Source: Chroococcus sp. CMT-3BRIN-NPC107 (GTDB lineage Bacteria; Cyanobacteriota; Cyanobacteriia; Cyanobacteriales; Chroococcidiopsidaceae). Taken from it: a stretch of 64,000 bases of DNA. Shown in pieces: positions 11,001 to 19,561 of the stretch. The first letter of the stretch is position 1. Each line of letters starts with the position of its first letter. The notes beneath the pieces were generated by a model. It saw only the letters and a program-made list of their open reading frames with translations, had not been told where the DNA came from and made no database searches. The position numbers were made by a program, and so were the translations under genes. Location: contig JAHHGY010000004.1 in assembly GCA_019359635.1 (NCBI GenBank), positions 22,669 to 86,668 of the forward strand, read 5' to 3'.

Positions 11001-13346
11001 GACTACAGAGCAGAAGAAAAGGGCTTAACTTTAGTCACTAATTTGCCTGCTTACATTCGGGGAAACTTCAACTTGCACGAGCAGTCAGGTACATCTACAG
11101 ACCCTACTGAAGAATTTACAGACACATTAGAGAACGACTGGAGCGACTTCTACTCTCGTAATACAACTCTCAATACCAACTTTGCTTGTCGTAAAGGGCA
11201 AACGGGCTGCGGTAGTAATGGCGATCAATGGCGCGCTGCAACTATTATTTCTGATGCTATGGTACTGCTATCGGGCAGTTTTCGAGATGGTTTCCGCAAT
11301 CAGGGAGACTACGATCTCAACAATAATGCAGGTACTTCTGTCACTCAAGCTCGTAAGAAAAATGGCTTCTGGGACAACAGCTTTGTTCCCAGTGCTTTAT
11401 GGTGGAATACAAGCAATACTGACAACGCTTATCCTGATGAGAAAACTACCGATAGTTATCTAAGTTCCTACTTAACGAACACAATAACACCAGTTCAGAG
11501 GCGGGTAGATTTTCCTGAATACTTGATGGAATATTGTCCGAAAATACCTGTTTCGTTATGCACTCCATCTGACTGGGTAATTAATACTCTCAATTTAAAG
11601 GCAACCGGAGCTATTAATCTACCCTTTGTTCCTACTATCCATCAGGCAGGCACAACGGCGACAGCCCCATCTTCTAATGTCGAGCGCTACGCCCGCCGTC
11701 TTGCTTTCAAAAGAAAGAGCGACAACACACTTGAACTAACAGATGTGAACGGTGAGGCTACCCCCATACCACTAGGAATTAATTCTCTTGGTGTAATAAA
11801 AGAATTTCCTTACAGCACTGATGCTACAGCAACCCTTCCCCGCACAGCAGATAATGCTCTTTGGTATCAGACGACAACTAACAGGGCTGGCAAACCGAAC
11901 CTTAATACCACATTTGAAACTGACCAGCCATTATCCTATACAGGCGAAACTAAACTTGTTTCGCCTCCTACTCCTGATATTCTAGGTGTACCTAGCCTTA
12001 ACTTACCAGAAAGTAACCCGGCTTCTGGGTACACAATATGCACTAAAAATGATGGTGCTACAAGTAGTCCTTCAGTTAAGAGTAGTAGTACCTTGGGACT
12101 TAGTTGTAACAGTGGCGCTAACAATGCTTATGATGCAGCACAAGCAACGCTTACTGGCTTACTCGCTCTAAATCCTACTACTTCCACGACAGATAACATT
12201 GTTGTGCCTACTCGAACTGGAACTACTGGCGCATTTCCTGCGGCGGCTGGGACAACAACAGTTTTTACTAGCAATCCTTCTGCTCCTACTCAACCTGTTG
12301 TCAACGTTATTGATGTAGGCGGTGATTTTGCTGTGAATACTGGAGACACAATTATCAAACTTGTGGGGAATGAAAATTCCATATTCGTCTTTAGAAGCTC
12401 TGGAAGTAGCCTAGATTTTGGAGATTCTAATGGTTGTAGTACTTGTCGCGGCGTTAAATTAGTCCGAGAGGGGGTTGAGGCAAATAATATATTTTGGGCT
12501 GCAAACTCTAACATGAAATGGAATACAGTTAGTTCAACCTTCCCTCATACACTAGCTGGTACTTTCATTAACAAAGGCACTGGAAGTCCTAAGTGGAATA
12601 ATTTAATCATTGAAGGTGGTCGAATTTTGGATGTAAATGGTATCCCATCCAGTAGTAACTTTAGCTCTGATACTAGAATCTATGCGATTGCGTCTAATGG
12701 TCAGCCTTTATTAGTACCAGTCCTCCAAATTCATAGCCCAGAAGGAACTCCTTCTAACAGCAGTACCGATTTACCAACTGATGGCAATCTCGATGGTCAG
12801 TGGTTACAACGTGTAACGGCTGACAACGTAACCATTAATGCTGTTTTTGTATCAGGCAACAGTCCTAGCCGACCAGAAGAAGGTGATTTAGCGGGTCTGC
12901 ATAACTTTGTACGTTTTATAGAAAGATGGGCAGATAAACCACTCAATATTAAGGGTAGCTTCATGCAACTTAGTCGCAGTGCTTACGCTACAGCACCATT
13001 CACAAATGTACTAGCTGCCAAACAATCAGCTAACGATGGTACTCTGAGCATTTTTGGATATAGCTCCACTTCTTACAAAGGAAATAGCAGAGGCTATTAC
13101 ACTCCACCAACTCGGCAATGGGGGTTTGATGTAGGACTTTTGTCTCAGTCTCCAGACCTTTTTGCCCAAAAATTTACACTACCACCAACGACTCCTCCCG
13201 ATGAATTTTTTAGGCAAGTAGGACAAGACGATGCTTGGGTGAATAATTTGCTCTGTGCCGCAGAAAAATTGCCTCCAGCTACAGCTTATACTGCCGCCAT
13301 CAACCAACGTCCTAACAATTGTCTAGCTATTAGTCTCTATCAATAA
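8028..13346 (+). CDS. hpsA: HpsA-like giant pilin-like polysaccharide secretion protein
   Basis: A very large extracytoplasmic protein, 1772 residues from the ATG (the track uses a TTG 20 codons upstream). A basic leader precedes a single pilin-like hydrophobic helix, AGFVLPTVAMVSLVVVLLSVALVVRAF, then the HpsA signature RSKNASNVRVNQVVLNAATPAVDRAKAKL. The long remainder is Ser/Thr/Asn-rich and beta-rich, with cysteine pairs (for example CRKGQTGCG and CSTC). It ends in the family-typical ATAPFTNVLAAK and YYTPPTRQWGFDVGLL blocks. In Nostoc punctiforme HpsA is needed for hormogonium polysaccharide secretion and motility, and the neighbouring pseudopilins are thought to form the secretion apparatus. 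A segment around residues 1330-1560 resembles DUF3494 ice-binding proteins by eye. Four pseudopilin genes follow. Confidence 0.85.
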   Translation: MSTNKQDKAKQNLLKQIKQPSKKTAPKHQIQWLLRSLLVRGSSNFEAGFVLPTVAMVSLVVVLLSVALVVRAFDRSKNASNVRVNQVVLNAATPAVDRAKAKLKALLSDPTLPRDTPSDIALYNAINSSRYTFGDETQLKLVKDINGNGTIEKQPDSSRYVLENDETLSTAWKFPVDTDNNGKFDSYTLYSITFRSPSRGTDGKFNRVRNPLEARTPPMKGALSRQCENTAGTSSSLVGESSWYKSGSKLTKSFFAYTATVPITASPGEGYEVYAGNKGFTALEYQQDQSRVPLNNNAALFQDDLELSPGPAFRMNGKIFTNANLLIGGHGGAIRLYQVSSKNSCFYKEENSKINVGGNVGTGNIADTTDQTAVTIDLFKGLGNAPGTATIDGSNRSTTFSGGNKVGYNDAAYTARIALMKQKALTFSTTNPPTVTSVNSVAEYPAAVKDGFRAKVTALGGNSLNPQDVLADQIEIYLKDRTRRVPFAEIGFGANALSSYTSANIFTSGIAIDPPAVWREPTTANTGLTLNTDNLKQTQPEKQQEEGIETYLGDRINVGNNLPAIWKNGTSYITDPLEKLFLGSTIKWTAPSDKPRYRTTQVVALPDIGISDRNGFWEDAAAQQPANNLSNTGGLRVITGAGIYHNLASTNTVLSATSFLRATPTTLDNGTSIPIAPLLAGDTTATAIPYTLIWPDTMPMSGGADDPITTGVNESIAPPHLRMRATAVYHYVSSAGTSQTPIACVSSYYDPTNATTAKNKINFDGGYGTDTTNGRSNNGVVYLTPYSSNTDRVTAIATNLAELKAQAKLMFPNGRIVNEPLQKALVKLNGSGGLLDSNKPLSLSENSAIDTAICSIKILDTTLSPSTSPVFPHGAIREATFLNAREIKAIDKTASNYDLELEQRQPLEIRVTDINLDSDPAKGITKKTIGTNEYVLPNSGIIYASRDDGLLDLSDTSAEKELISPTDFKLDPTRRPNSIRLINGSNLERDDDYRAEEKGLTLVTNLPAYIRGNFNLHEQSGTSTDPTEEFTDTLENDWSDFYSRNTTLNTNFACRKGQTGCGSNGDQWRAATIISDAMVLLSGSFRDGFRNQGDYDLNNNAGTSVTQARKKNGFWDNSFVPSALWWNTSNTDNAYPDEKTTDSYLSSYLTNTITPVQRRVDFPEYLMEYCPKIPVSLCTPSDWVINTLNLKATGAINLPFVPTIHQAGTTATAPSSNVERYARRLAFKRKSDNTLELTDVNGEATPIPLGINSLGVIKEFPYSTDATATLPRTADNALWYQTTTNRAGKPNLNTTFETDQPLSYTGETKLVSPPTPDILGVPSLNLPESNPASGYTICTKNDGATSSPSVKSSSTLGLSCNSGANNAYDAAQATLTGLLALNPTTSTTDNIVVPTRTGTTGAFPAAAGTTTVFTSNPSAPTQPVVNVIDVGGDFAVNTGDTIIKLVGNENSIFVFRSSGSSLDFGDSNGCSTCRGVKLVREGVEANNIFWAANSNMKWNTVSSTFPHTLAGTFINKGTGSPKWNNLIIEGGRILDVNGIPSSSNFSSDTRIYAIASNGQPLLVPVLQIHSPEGTPSNSSTDLPTDGNLDGQWLQRVTADNVTINAVFVSGNSPSRPEEGDLAGLHNFVRFIERWADKPLNIKGSFMQLSRSAYATAPFTNVLAAKQSANDGTLSIFGYSSTSYKGNSRGYYTPPTRQWGFDVGLLSQSPDLFAQKFTLPPTTPPDEFFRQVGQDDAWVNNLLCAAEKLPPATAYTAAINQRPNNCLAISLYQ

Positions 13347-13386
13347 CTAGCACTACAGTTTTAAATTCTGTAGCTACTGACTAACT

Positions 13387-14085
13387 ATGATTACATCCAA
13401 ACAAAAGCAACTTCTTACTTTATCTAGTCAATCGGGTTTCACTATTATTGAGTCTTTGATGGCTGTAATTGTAGTTGCGATCTTGATGACAGCGATCGCC
13501 CCCGCGATCGCTTTATCCGTAGCTACACGAGTCCAGGCAAGGCGAATAGAATTAGCGTCTCAAGCAGCTAGAGCTTATGTTGATGGAGTAAAAGCCGGAA
13601 CTATTACTGCTCCCTTCTACACTGTCACACTATCGGAAGTGAATGCAACAACTAAGGTGTTTACATCGGCTCGCTCCAACTTTGCAGCTATTGCGGCTCC
13701 TACAAATACTACAGGTAGCTTATCGTGTACTCCTCCGATAACAACTCCTGCAACTACAACAAACTATTACTGTGCAAACACTACTACATTAAGTTTGTAC
13801 TGTATTAATGGCGATGAGACAGCAGGCTGTAGCAGTAATAGTGTTAGAGACTTAGTAATTCAATCTTTTCGCACAAGTAATGACCAAAATTACTTGATGG
13901 GAGTACGAGTTTATCGGACAGATGGTTTCAAGACTTCTGGTGCTTTTGAATTAGGAGGACAGCAAGCTACTTTTACTGGTGGACTTGGCAAGCCTAAAGC
14001 TCCCCTATTACAAATGACTACAGAAATTACTAGCTCTCAGCCTGTATATCAGGACTACTGCAATCGCCTGGGCGGTTGTACTTAA
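13387..14085 (+). CDS. hpsB: Pseudopilin HpsB-like
   Basis: A 232-residue type IV pilin/T2SS pseudopilin. The class III leader ends at G17, before F18-TIIE with the conserved E+5 at residue 22, followed by the hydrophobic helix SLMAVIVVAILMTAIAPAIAL. The exported part is Thr-rich with several cysteines (CTPP, YCANT, LYCINGDETAGC), probably in disulfides. It starts 40 bp after hpsA, is 3 bp from the next gene, and is the expected hpsB by order. It probably sits in an inner-membrane pilus-like complex after processing by prepilin peptidase PilD. Confidence 0.82.
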   Translation: MITSKQKQLLTLSSQSGFTIIESLMAVIVVAILMTAIAPAIALSVATRVQARRIELASQAARAYVDGVKAGTITAPFYTVTLSEVNATTKVFTSARSNFAAIAAPTNTTGSLSCTPPITTPATTTNYYCANTTTLSLYCINGDETAGCSSNSVRDLVIQSFRTSNDQNYLMGVRVYRTDGFKTSGAFELGGQQATFTGGLGKPKAPLLQMTTEITSSQPVYQDYCNRLGGCT

Positions 14086-14088
14086 ATT

Positions 14089-15126
14089 ATGCTTGCCAAA
14101 GTTATATCTAATATTGGAGCGATCGCACCCATGCTTGGTTTACTGACCAAATTAATGAAAAAAGCACCAAAACGCTCTGAACAGGGCTTTACCCTAATTG
14201 AACTATTGGTGGCTATGGTTATCGCCACTCTAGTGATTACACCTTTATTAGGGTTTATGATAGATATTCTAAATCGCGATCGTATTGAACAAGCAAAAGC
14301 AACTTCTGAAGCTGAAATTCAAGCTGCCATTGATTACATCGCTCAAGATTTGGAACAAGCAGTTTATATCTACGATGCTACTGGGTTGGATAACATCTCG
14401 AATTTGACTGCTGGCACAACTTCTGGTATTAAAGATCAAATTCCACCTGTAGCGGAAGCTGATGGTTGTGGAAGTGCAACACCTACCTGTGTACCCATTC
14501 TTGTTTTTTGGAAGCGCGAACCTAGAAAGCAAATCATTCCCAACACTGTTACTACTAGCTGCGCTGGGACAAATGCCCCTTCTTGCGACGACACCTTTGT
14601 TTACTCTTTAGTTTCCTACTACTTAGTTAAAGGTGCTACTGCTAACAAGTGGTCTAATACTGCTCGTATTGCTAGATTCCAAATCAAAAACGGAGTAATA
14701 AATCCTACCACTCCTACTACTACAACGGGTGGTGTTACTAGTCCTAACAATCTTGTAGAATCCGATCCAGGATTTAATCTTTTTGATGTCTCCTTGCCAG
14801 GTACTACTCTTCAAGACAAGATGAACCGTTGGCAGAAAGCATCCGCAGCTTACACAGCCAAGGCTGATGTACTAGTTGATTTTATCGATCAAAGTACAAT
14901 TGGAATTACACCAAGTTGTCCTGCGACAACTCAACCAGTACCATCGACTTTAGTTGGTGGTTTTTATGCTTGTATTGACTCATCTAGAACTTTGGCGCAA
15001 GTTTTTATCAGGGGAAATGCCCTTGCCCGTATACAACAAAGTAACACCTATACTACAAGTCAGTCTACTTATTTTCCAACTGCAAATATTCAAGTTAAAG
15101 GACGTAGTTTTTTAAGTGTTAACTAA
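14089..15126 (+). CDS. hpsC: Pseudopilin HpsC-like
   Basis: A 345-residue prepilin-like protein. The cleavage motif QG|FTLIELLVAMVIATLVITPLLGF puts G at 33 and E+5 at 38. The leader is long; an internal ATG at 14155 would give a 10-residue leader (MKKAPKRSEQG) and is a realistic start. A DRIEQAKATSEAEIQAAIDYIAQDLEQAVYIYD helix follows, typical of GspJ/PulJ-like minor pseudopilins and HpsC. Cysteine pairs are present in the globular part. It is translationally close to hpsB (3-bp gap). Confidence 0.82.
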   Translation: MLAKVISNIGAIAPMLGLLTKLMKKAPKRSEQGFTLIELLVAMVIATLVITPLLGFMIDILNRDRIEQAKATSEAEIQAAIDYIAQDLEQAVYIYDATGLDNISNLTAGTTSGIKDQIPPVAEADGCGSATPTCVPILVFWKREPRKQIIPNTVTTSCAGTNAPSCDDTFVYSLVSYYLVKGATANKWSNTARIARFQIKNGVINPTTPTTTTGGVTSPNNLVESDPGFNLFDVSLPGTTLQDKMNRWQKASAAYTAKADVLVDFIDQSTIGITPSCPATTQPVPSTLVGGFYACIDSSRTLAQVFIRGNALARIQQSNTYTTSQSTYFPTANIQVKGRSFLSVN

Positions 15127-15175
15127 TCTTTTTTATACATACTCAGAACGGAAGTAGAAAATTAAACAAAAGAGT

Positions 15176-15853
15176 ATGAAAATTTCATTTATATTCAAAT
15201 TTTTGCTCCATTTTAAATCAAACATAGCAACGTTAAAATGTAATAAATCTCCATCACTAAGTATGCAGATGGTTTTGGTAAAGAACTCGCCAGTTCATTT
15301 TCAATCCGGCTTTACCCTGATCGAAATGCTAGTGGTTATAATCATAGTTGGAATTTTGAGTGCGATCGCCGCACCAAGCTGGCTAAACTTTGTCGCTCAA
15401 CGACGCGCTAATGTTATAAATGATGCAGTTTTGCAGGCGATAAGGCAAGCTCAAAGCGAAGCTAAAAAAAACAAACTTAGTTACAGTGTAAGTTTTAAAT
15501 CCACAAACCAAGTACCAGAAGTTGCTATTTATCCTAATAATAGTACTGCCATCTGGGGAAATTTGGTTAAAGATTCAAGTATCAAACCAGGGCAATTATT
15601 GCTAGGTACAAACATTACTGGGATTGACACTGTAAGTACAACTATTACTTATGGTTCAACTACATCTCAAACAATTAGTTTTGACTATAGTGGTAACTTA
15701 TCATCCTCTGGTCTTATTAATTCGGTTATAGCGGTTGGCATACCTACAGCAAATAACTCCACCACAATATTGGAATCGACTAGAAGATGTGTCAAAATAG
15801 TAACTCTTTTAGGGTCGATGCAAACTGAGCAAACAAGCAAATGTAACCCTTAA
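15176..15853 (+). CDS. GspH-like pseudopilin (HpsD-like position)
   Basis: A 225-residue pseudopilin as drawn. The motif SG|FTLIEMLVVIIIVGILSAIAAPSW places the cleavable glycine at residue 45, an unusually long leader. ATGs at 15263 or 15269 would give a 13-15 residue leader and are preferred biologically. A GspH-type helix AVLQAIRQAQSEAKK precedes a small beta domain. It is clearly paralogous to the next gene: both share VGILSAIA.PSWL and the AQS.AKK helix. Its position after hpsC suggests HpsD; I have not named it because the family boundary cannot be checked here. Confidence 0.78.
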   Translation: MKISFIFKFLLHFKSNIATLKCNKSPSLSMQMVLVKNSPVHFQSGFTLIEMLVVIIIVGILSAIAAPSWLNFVAQRRANVINDAVLQAIRQAQSEAKKNKLSYSVSFKSTNQVPEVAIYPNNSTAIWGNLVKDSSIKPGQLLLGTNITGIDTVSTTITYGSTTSQTISFDYSGNLSSSGLINSVIAVGIPTANNSTTILESTRRCVKIVTLLGSMQTEQTSKCNP

Positions 15854-15869
15854 TAAAATTGATCAGTGT

Positions 15870-16421
15870 ATGAAAAATCAACAGTTTTACTACTCAAATC
15901 AGGGTTTTACACTGCTTGAAGTGTTGGTAACAGTGCTAATAGTGGGAATTTTGAGTGCGATCGCAGTTCCTAGCTGGCTGTCATTTATACAAACTCGTCG
16001 GCTCAACACAGCCCAAGACCAAGCTTACCGCTCAATCCGCGAAGCTCAAAGTAATGCCAAAAAAGAAAAACGTGCCTGGGAAACTTGCTTTCGTGACGAT
16101 GGCACTAAAGTTTTATGGTCTACTCGTAGCGTACCTGTAAGTAATGTTACTACCAGTTGTAGTAATGCTACGAATTGGCAAACTCTGATTGGAGAAAATG
16201 CTAACACTATTGCTATAGATACAACTAGCACAACTTTGGATAACAGCCAAACTGGTTATTATCGAAGACAGTTTGAATACAACGGCAGTACCAATCCACC
16301 GTTTCGCAGAATTACTTTGATTGTGCGTAATGAACCTAGTGGTATCAAGCGCTGCGTATTTGTATCTACTTTATTAGGAGCGCTTCGCACCGATAAAGAT
16401 AAAGATAGTGGTTGCACATAA
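15870..16421 (+). CDS. GspH-like pseudopilin
   Basis: A 183-residue pseudopilin with the short leader MKNQQFYYSNQG|FTLLEVLVTVLIVGILSAIAVPSW (G12, E+5 at 17). A helix RSIREAQSNAKKEKRAW follows, then a small beta domain with cysteines at TCF, TSC, RCV and SGC. It is a paralog of the preceding gene, probably from a tandem duplication within the operon. It is the last gene of the Hps block; a hairpin separates it from the convergent pntB. Confidence 0.78.
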   Translation: MKNQQFYYSNQGFTLLEVLVTVLIVGILSAIAVPSWLSFIQTRRLNTAQDQAYRSIREAQSNAKKEKRAWETCFRDDGTKVLWSTRSVPVSNVTTSCSNATNWQTLIGENANTIAIDTTSTTLDNSQTGYYRRQFEYNGSTNPPFRRITLIVRNEPSGIKRCVFVSTLLGALRTDKDKDSGCT

Positions 16422-16469
16422 TAATCAGTGCTATCAGTAAAAAACAAGTCATTCCAAATATAAACAAAA

Positions 16470-16507
16470 TAGCTTGCTAATAAGTTTAAAACCTCATCAG
16501 CAAGCTA
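16470..16507. terminator. Bidirectional hairpin between Hps operon and pntB
   Basis: A 9-bp stem TAGCTTGCT / AGCAAGCTA closes a 20-base loop between two convergent transcripts. AT-rich sequence lies on both sides, so it can serve either strand. Confidence 0.55.
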
Positions 16508-16559
16508 CCTAAATATTATTTATTTATGTCTATATATTGCCTAAAGTAATTCGTTGCTT

Positions 16560-17963
16560 TTAAAGCTGCTTTACTTCAGCGACTAGCTTTGCAACCATAT
16601 CTTTAGCGCTGCCAAATAGCATAGTAGTTTTGTCTTTGTAGAACAATTCATTTTCTATCCCAGCAAAACCCGCACTCATACCGCGCTTAATGACAATTGT
16701 CTGTTTCGCTTTGTCTACTTCTAATATTGGCATCCCATAAATTGGACTAGCGGTATCGTGACGAGCGGCGGGATTGACTACATCATTTGCGCCAATTACT
16801 AAAGCTACATCGGTTTGTTCAAACTGAGGATTGATATCATCCATATCCGATAGCTGAGGATAGGGAACATTTGCCTCGGCTAATAATACGTTCATATGCC
16901 CCGGCATCCGCCCCGCAACAGGGTGAATGGCGTATTTGACATCTACACCCATCCGCTCTAATTGATCGGCTAATTCACGCACGCTATGCTGTGCCTGAGC
17001 CACTGCCATACCATAGCCCGGAACAATTACAACCGAACGAGCATAACCTAGCATCATTGCGCCTTCTTCAGGATCGATACTACGGACAGTTTTATCTGTT
17101 GCTGTTGCTCCTGCACCACCGCTTGCAACTCCACCGCCGCCAAAAGCGCCAAATAGAACGCTAAATAACGAGCGATTCATTGCCTTACACATAATCTGAG
17201 TCAAAATCAATCCAGACGCGCCTACCAATGCGCCAGCGACGATTAGCATATTGTTCATGACTACAAAGCCCGCCGCACTTGCTGCTACTCCCGATAAGGA
17301 ATTCAATAGCGAAATAACTACAGGCATATCGCCGCCACCGATGGGGATAACAAATAGCACCCCTAGCAGTAGCGATAAAGCAACTACACCGAGAAATAAA
17401 GGTACATTTTCTGGCGTTACTATTAAGAAACCGCTACCAACTACAAACCCAATCAGCAACAAAATATTAATTGGTTGCTGTAAGGGAAAAGTAATCGGAG
17501 AGCCGCTAATTAAACCTTGCAACTTCGCAAAAGCTACCATACTGCCCGTAAAGGTGACACCACCAATAAATACATCTAGCAGCATGGAAATATTGGCATC
17601 TAAAGCTATAGCTTCGCCATTGCCAATTAAGCGCCAAAACTCAGCTACCGCTACAAGTGCTGATGCTAAACCGCCCAAACCATTCAACAAACCTACCATT
17701 TGGGGCATTTCAGTCATGGCAACTCTTTGGGCTGCGATCGCGCCAATTAGCGAACCAATTGCTAAACCTACCAAAATCATCTCATAATTCAATACTTGCC
17801 GATCTAATAGAGTTGCCCCCACCGCTAGCAGCATTCCCCCAGAAGCTAACAAGTTACCGTTACGCGCTGTAGCTGGAGAACCTAGTTGTTTTAAACCGAT
17901 GATAAATAAAGACACTGCAACTAAATAAGTTAGCTGTATCCCCGTTGGCAAAAAATCGCTCAC
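16560..17963 (-). CDS. pntB: NAD(P) transhydrogenase subunit beta
   Basis: The membrane and NADP(H)-binding subunit of proton-translocating transhydrogenase, which exchanges hydride between NADH and NADP+ using the proton gradient. It is 467 residues. About eight hydrophobic helices occupy the first ~270 residues; the C-terminal dIII domain carries VVIVPGYGMAVAQAQHSV, GRMPGHMNVLLAEANVPY and ALVIGANDVVNPAA. The start is GTG, overlapping the TAG stop of the upstream alpha2 gene by one base, with AAGGAG just upstream. Coupled translation of the two membrane parts is likely. Confidence 0.96.
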   Translation of the reverse strand: MSDFLPTGIQLTYLVAVSLFIIGLKQLGSPATARNGNLLASGGMLLAVGATLLDRQVLNYEMILVGLAIGSLIGAIAAQRVAMTEMPQMVGLLNGLGGLASALVAVAEFWRLIGNGEAIALDANISMLLDVFIGGVTFTGSMVAFAKLQGLISGSPITFPLQQPINILLLIGFVVGSGFLIVTPENVPLFLGVVALSLLLGVLFVIPIGGGDMPVVISLLNSLSGVAASAAGFVVMNNMLIVAGALVGASGLILTQIMCKAMNRSLFSVLFGAFGGGGVASGGAGATATDKTVRSIDPEEGAMMLGYARSVVIVPGYGMAVAQAQHSVRELADQLERMGVDVKYAIHPVAGRMPGHMNVLLAEANVPYPQLSDMDDINPQFEQTDVALVIGANDVVNPAARHDTASPIYGMPILEVDKAKQTIVIKRGMSAGFAGIENELFYKDKTTMLFGSAKDMVAKLVAEVKQL

Positions 17964-18256
17964 TATGCTTTAATCTCCTTCTTTTTAAACATTTGCAACA
18001 TCCGGTCAGTAACCAAAAAGCCACCCACAACGTTGATAGTTGCTAGTACAATTGCAATCAATCCCAAAATGACGCTGGTATTTAAGTCCCTACTCCCAGC
18101 GACAACTAACGCGCCAATTACGGCAATTCCCGAAATAGCGTTAGCACCAGACATCAAAGGCGTGTGCAAGGTTGGCGGTACTTTGTTGATTACTTCAAAG
18201 CCAACAAAAGATGCTAAAACAAACACAAATAAGGCAGCAATTAATGCTTCGGTCAT
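17963..18256 (-). CDS. pntA2: NAD(P) transhydrogenase subunit alpha 2 (membrane part)
   Basis: A 97-residue membrane protein forming the detached C-terminal half of the alpha subunit. Three hydrophobic segments are visible: ALIAALFVFVLASFVGFEVI, ISGIAVIGALVVAG and VILGLIAIVLATINVVGGFLV. The motif VPPTLHTPLMSGANAISG is the family signature. The split of alpha into two genes is usual in cyanobacteria. It is overlapped by pntB. Confidence 0.94.
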   Translation of the reverse strand: MTEALIAALFVFVLASFVGFEVINKVPPTLHTPLMSGANAISGIAVIGALVVAGSRDLNTSVILGLIAIVLATINVVGGFLVTDRMLQMFKKKEIKA

Positions 18257-18315
18257 CGTTATAAGTCTCCTGATTAAAAACTAATTAGGCATTACCGATT
18301 AAATTTGTAAATTTT

Positions 18316-18346
18316 GGTAGAGACGTTGCACTGCAACGCCTCTACC
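18316..18346. repeat. Dispersed palindrome (GGTAGAGACGTTGCA family)
   Basis: A near-perfect palindrome GGTAGAGACGTTGCA / TGCAACGCCTCTACC lies in the 138-bp gap between pntA2 and pntA1. The same type of palindrome is common across cyanobacterial genomes, and a related hairpin lies at about 45980 in this window. It may attenuate or stabilise the pnt mRNA. Confidence 0.6.
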
Positions 18347-18394
18347 TAGGTTTTTAAATCGCGATCGCATTCACGCCTAAATTGGACAATGCCA

Positions 18395-19561
18395 CTAATT
18401 GCCTACGGTTGCACTAGCAGTATTTAAAGCATCGCGCACTCTTTGGTTGCGAATCTCGCCGCCGTGTGTAATGCAAGCAGAATTGATAATGTCGTCCGCA
18501 AAATCGAGGTTGAGGGCGTTGTCTTTAACTAAATACTGCACCAATGTAGCCAAGTTTTTTGAATACATCTGGCTGGCATGGACGGGCATGGAAGAAGGTA
18601 AATTTATTGTGCCGATAATTGTCACGCCGTGCCATTGTACGTCTTTTCCTGGCTCGGTACGGGCGCAATTTCCACCTTGTTCTGCTGCTAAATCGACAAT
18701 TACCGATCCCGGCTTCATTTGCGCTACCATTTCCTCGGTTACAAGTAAGGGTGCTTTTTTACCTTGTACTTGAGCCGTTGTAATTACTACATCTGACTGC
18801 TTGATGTGTTCGGCGACTACTTCTTGAGTGCGTTGTCTAGCATCGGCAGAGATTTCTTTAGCATAACCACCTGCGGCTACAGTTTCCTCCTCTAGTTTTA
18901 CTTCGACAAACTTAGCTCCCAAGCTTTGCACTTCTTCTTTAACGGCGGGACGAATATCAAAAGCTTCTACCACTGCGCCCAATCTCCGCGCTGTAGCGAT
19001 CGCTTGCAACCCTGCTACCCCTGCGCCCATTACAAATACTTTTGCTGGGGCAATAGTTCCGGCTGCTGTTGTTAGCATCGGGAAGTATTTAGGCAAAGCC
19101 GCCGCCGCAATTAGTACCGACTTGTAACCAGCTACCGATGCTTGGGATGATAAAGCATCCATACTTTGCGCTCTACTGCTGCGGGGAATAAGTTCAATAG
19201 CAAAAGCTGTAACTTTTTTGTCTGCTAACTTTTGAGCAATTTCTGGCACTCCCAAGGGGTTGAGAAAAGCAATTAACACCGCTCCATCTTTGAGCAAATC
19301 AATTTCTTGTCTGCCGTCTTCTCGCTCTTGGGGTAAACCAACTTTGAGCAATATATCCGCCTCGCCCCAAATTGCCGCACTATCAGCTACAATCTTTGCT
19401 CCGGCTGCTTCATAGGCTGCATCGGTGAAAAAAGAGCGATCACCTGCGCCCGTTTCTACCCATACTTCTAAGCCATTTTTTACTAATCGCGCTACTGTTT
19501 CAGGTATTAAAGCAACGCGACGTTCGCCGACTTCAATTTCTTTGGCAACCGCTATTCTCAT
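18395..19561 (-). CDS. pntA: NAD(P) transhydrogenase subunit alpha 1 (NAD-binding)
   Basis: The soluble dI NAD(H)-binding subunit, 388 residues. The N-terminus MRIAVAKEIEVGERRVALIPETV and the QSMDALSSQASVAGYKSVL motif are shared with alanine dehydrogenase/transhydrogenases. The Rossmann fingerprint is VFVMGAGVAGLQAIATARRLGA, followed by FDIRP. It ends without membrane helices, so it needs the separate pntA2 product. It is the first gene of the pntA1-A2-B operon. The 138-bp gap to pntA2 with a palindrome is wider than usual for an operon. Confidence 0.96.
   Translation of the reverse strand: MRIAVAKEIEVGERRVALIPETVARLVKNGLEVWVETGAGDRSFFTDAAYEAAGAKIVADSAAIWGEADILLKVGLPQEREDGRQEIDLLKDGAVLIAFLNPLGVPEIAQKLADKKVTAFAIELIPRSSRAQSMDALSSQASVAGYKSVLIAAAALPKYFPMLTTAAGTIAPAKVFVMGAGVAGLQAIATARRLGAVVEAFDIRPAVKEEVQSLGAKFVEVKLEEETVAAGGYAKEISADARQRTQEVVAEHIKQSDVVITTAQVQGKKAPLLVTEEMVAQMKPGSVIVDLAAEQGGNCARTEPGKDVQWHGVTIIGTINLPSSMPVHASQMYSKNLATLVQYLVKDNALNLDFADDIINSACITHGGEIRNQRVRDALNTASATVGN

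Noticed and set aside
17251-17787. 178-aa ORF antisense to pntB
   Set aside because: Lies wholly inside pntB; low-complexity Pro/Thr/Lys composition typical of shadow frames.
18399-18773. 124-aa ORF antisense to pntA1
   Set aside because: Entirely within a well-supported gene; no recognisable protein features.
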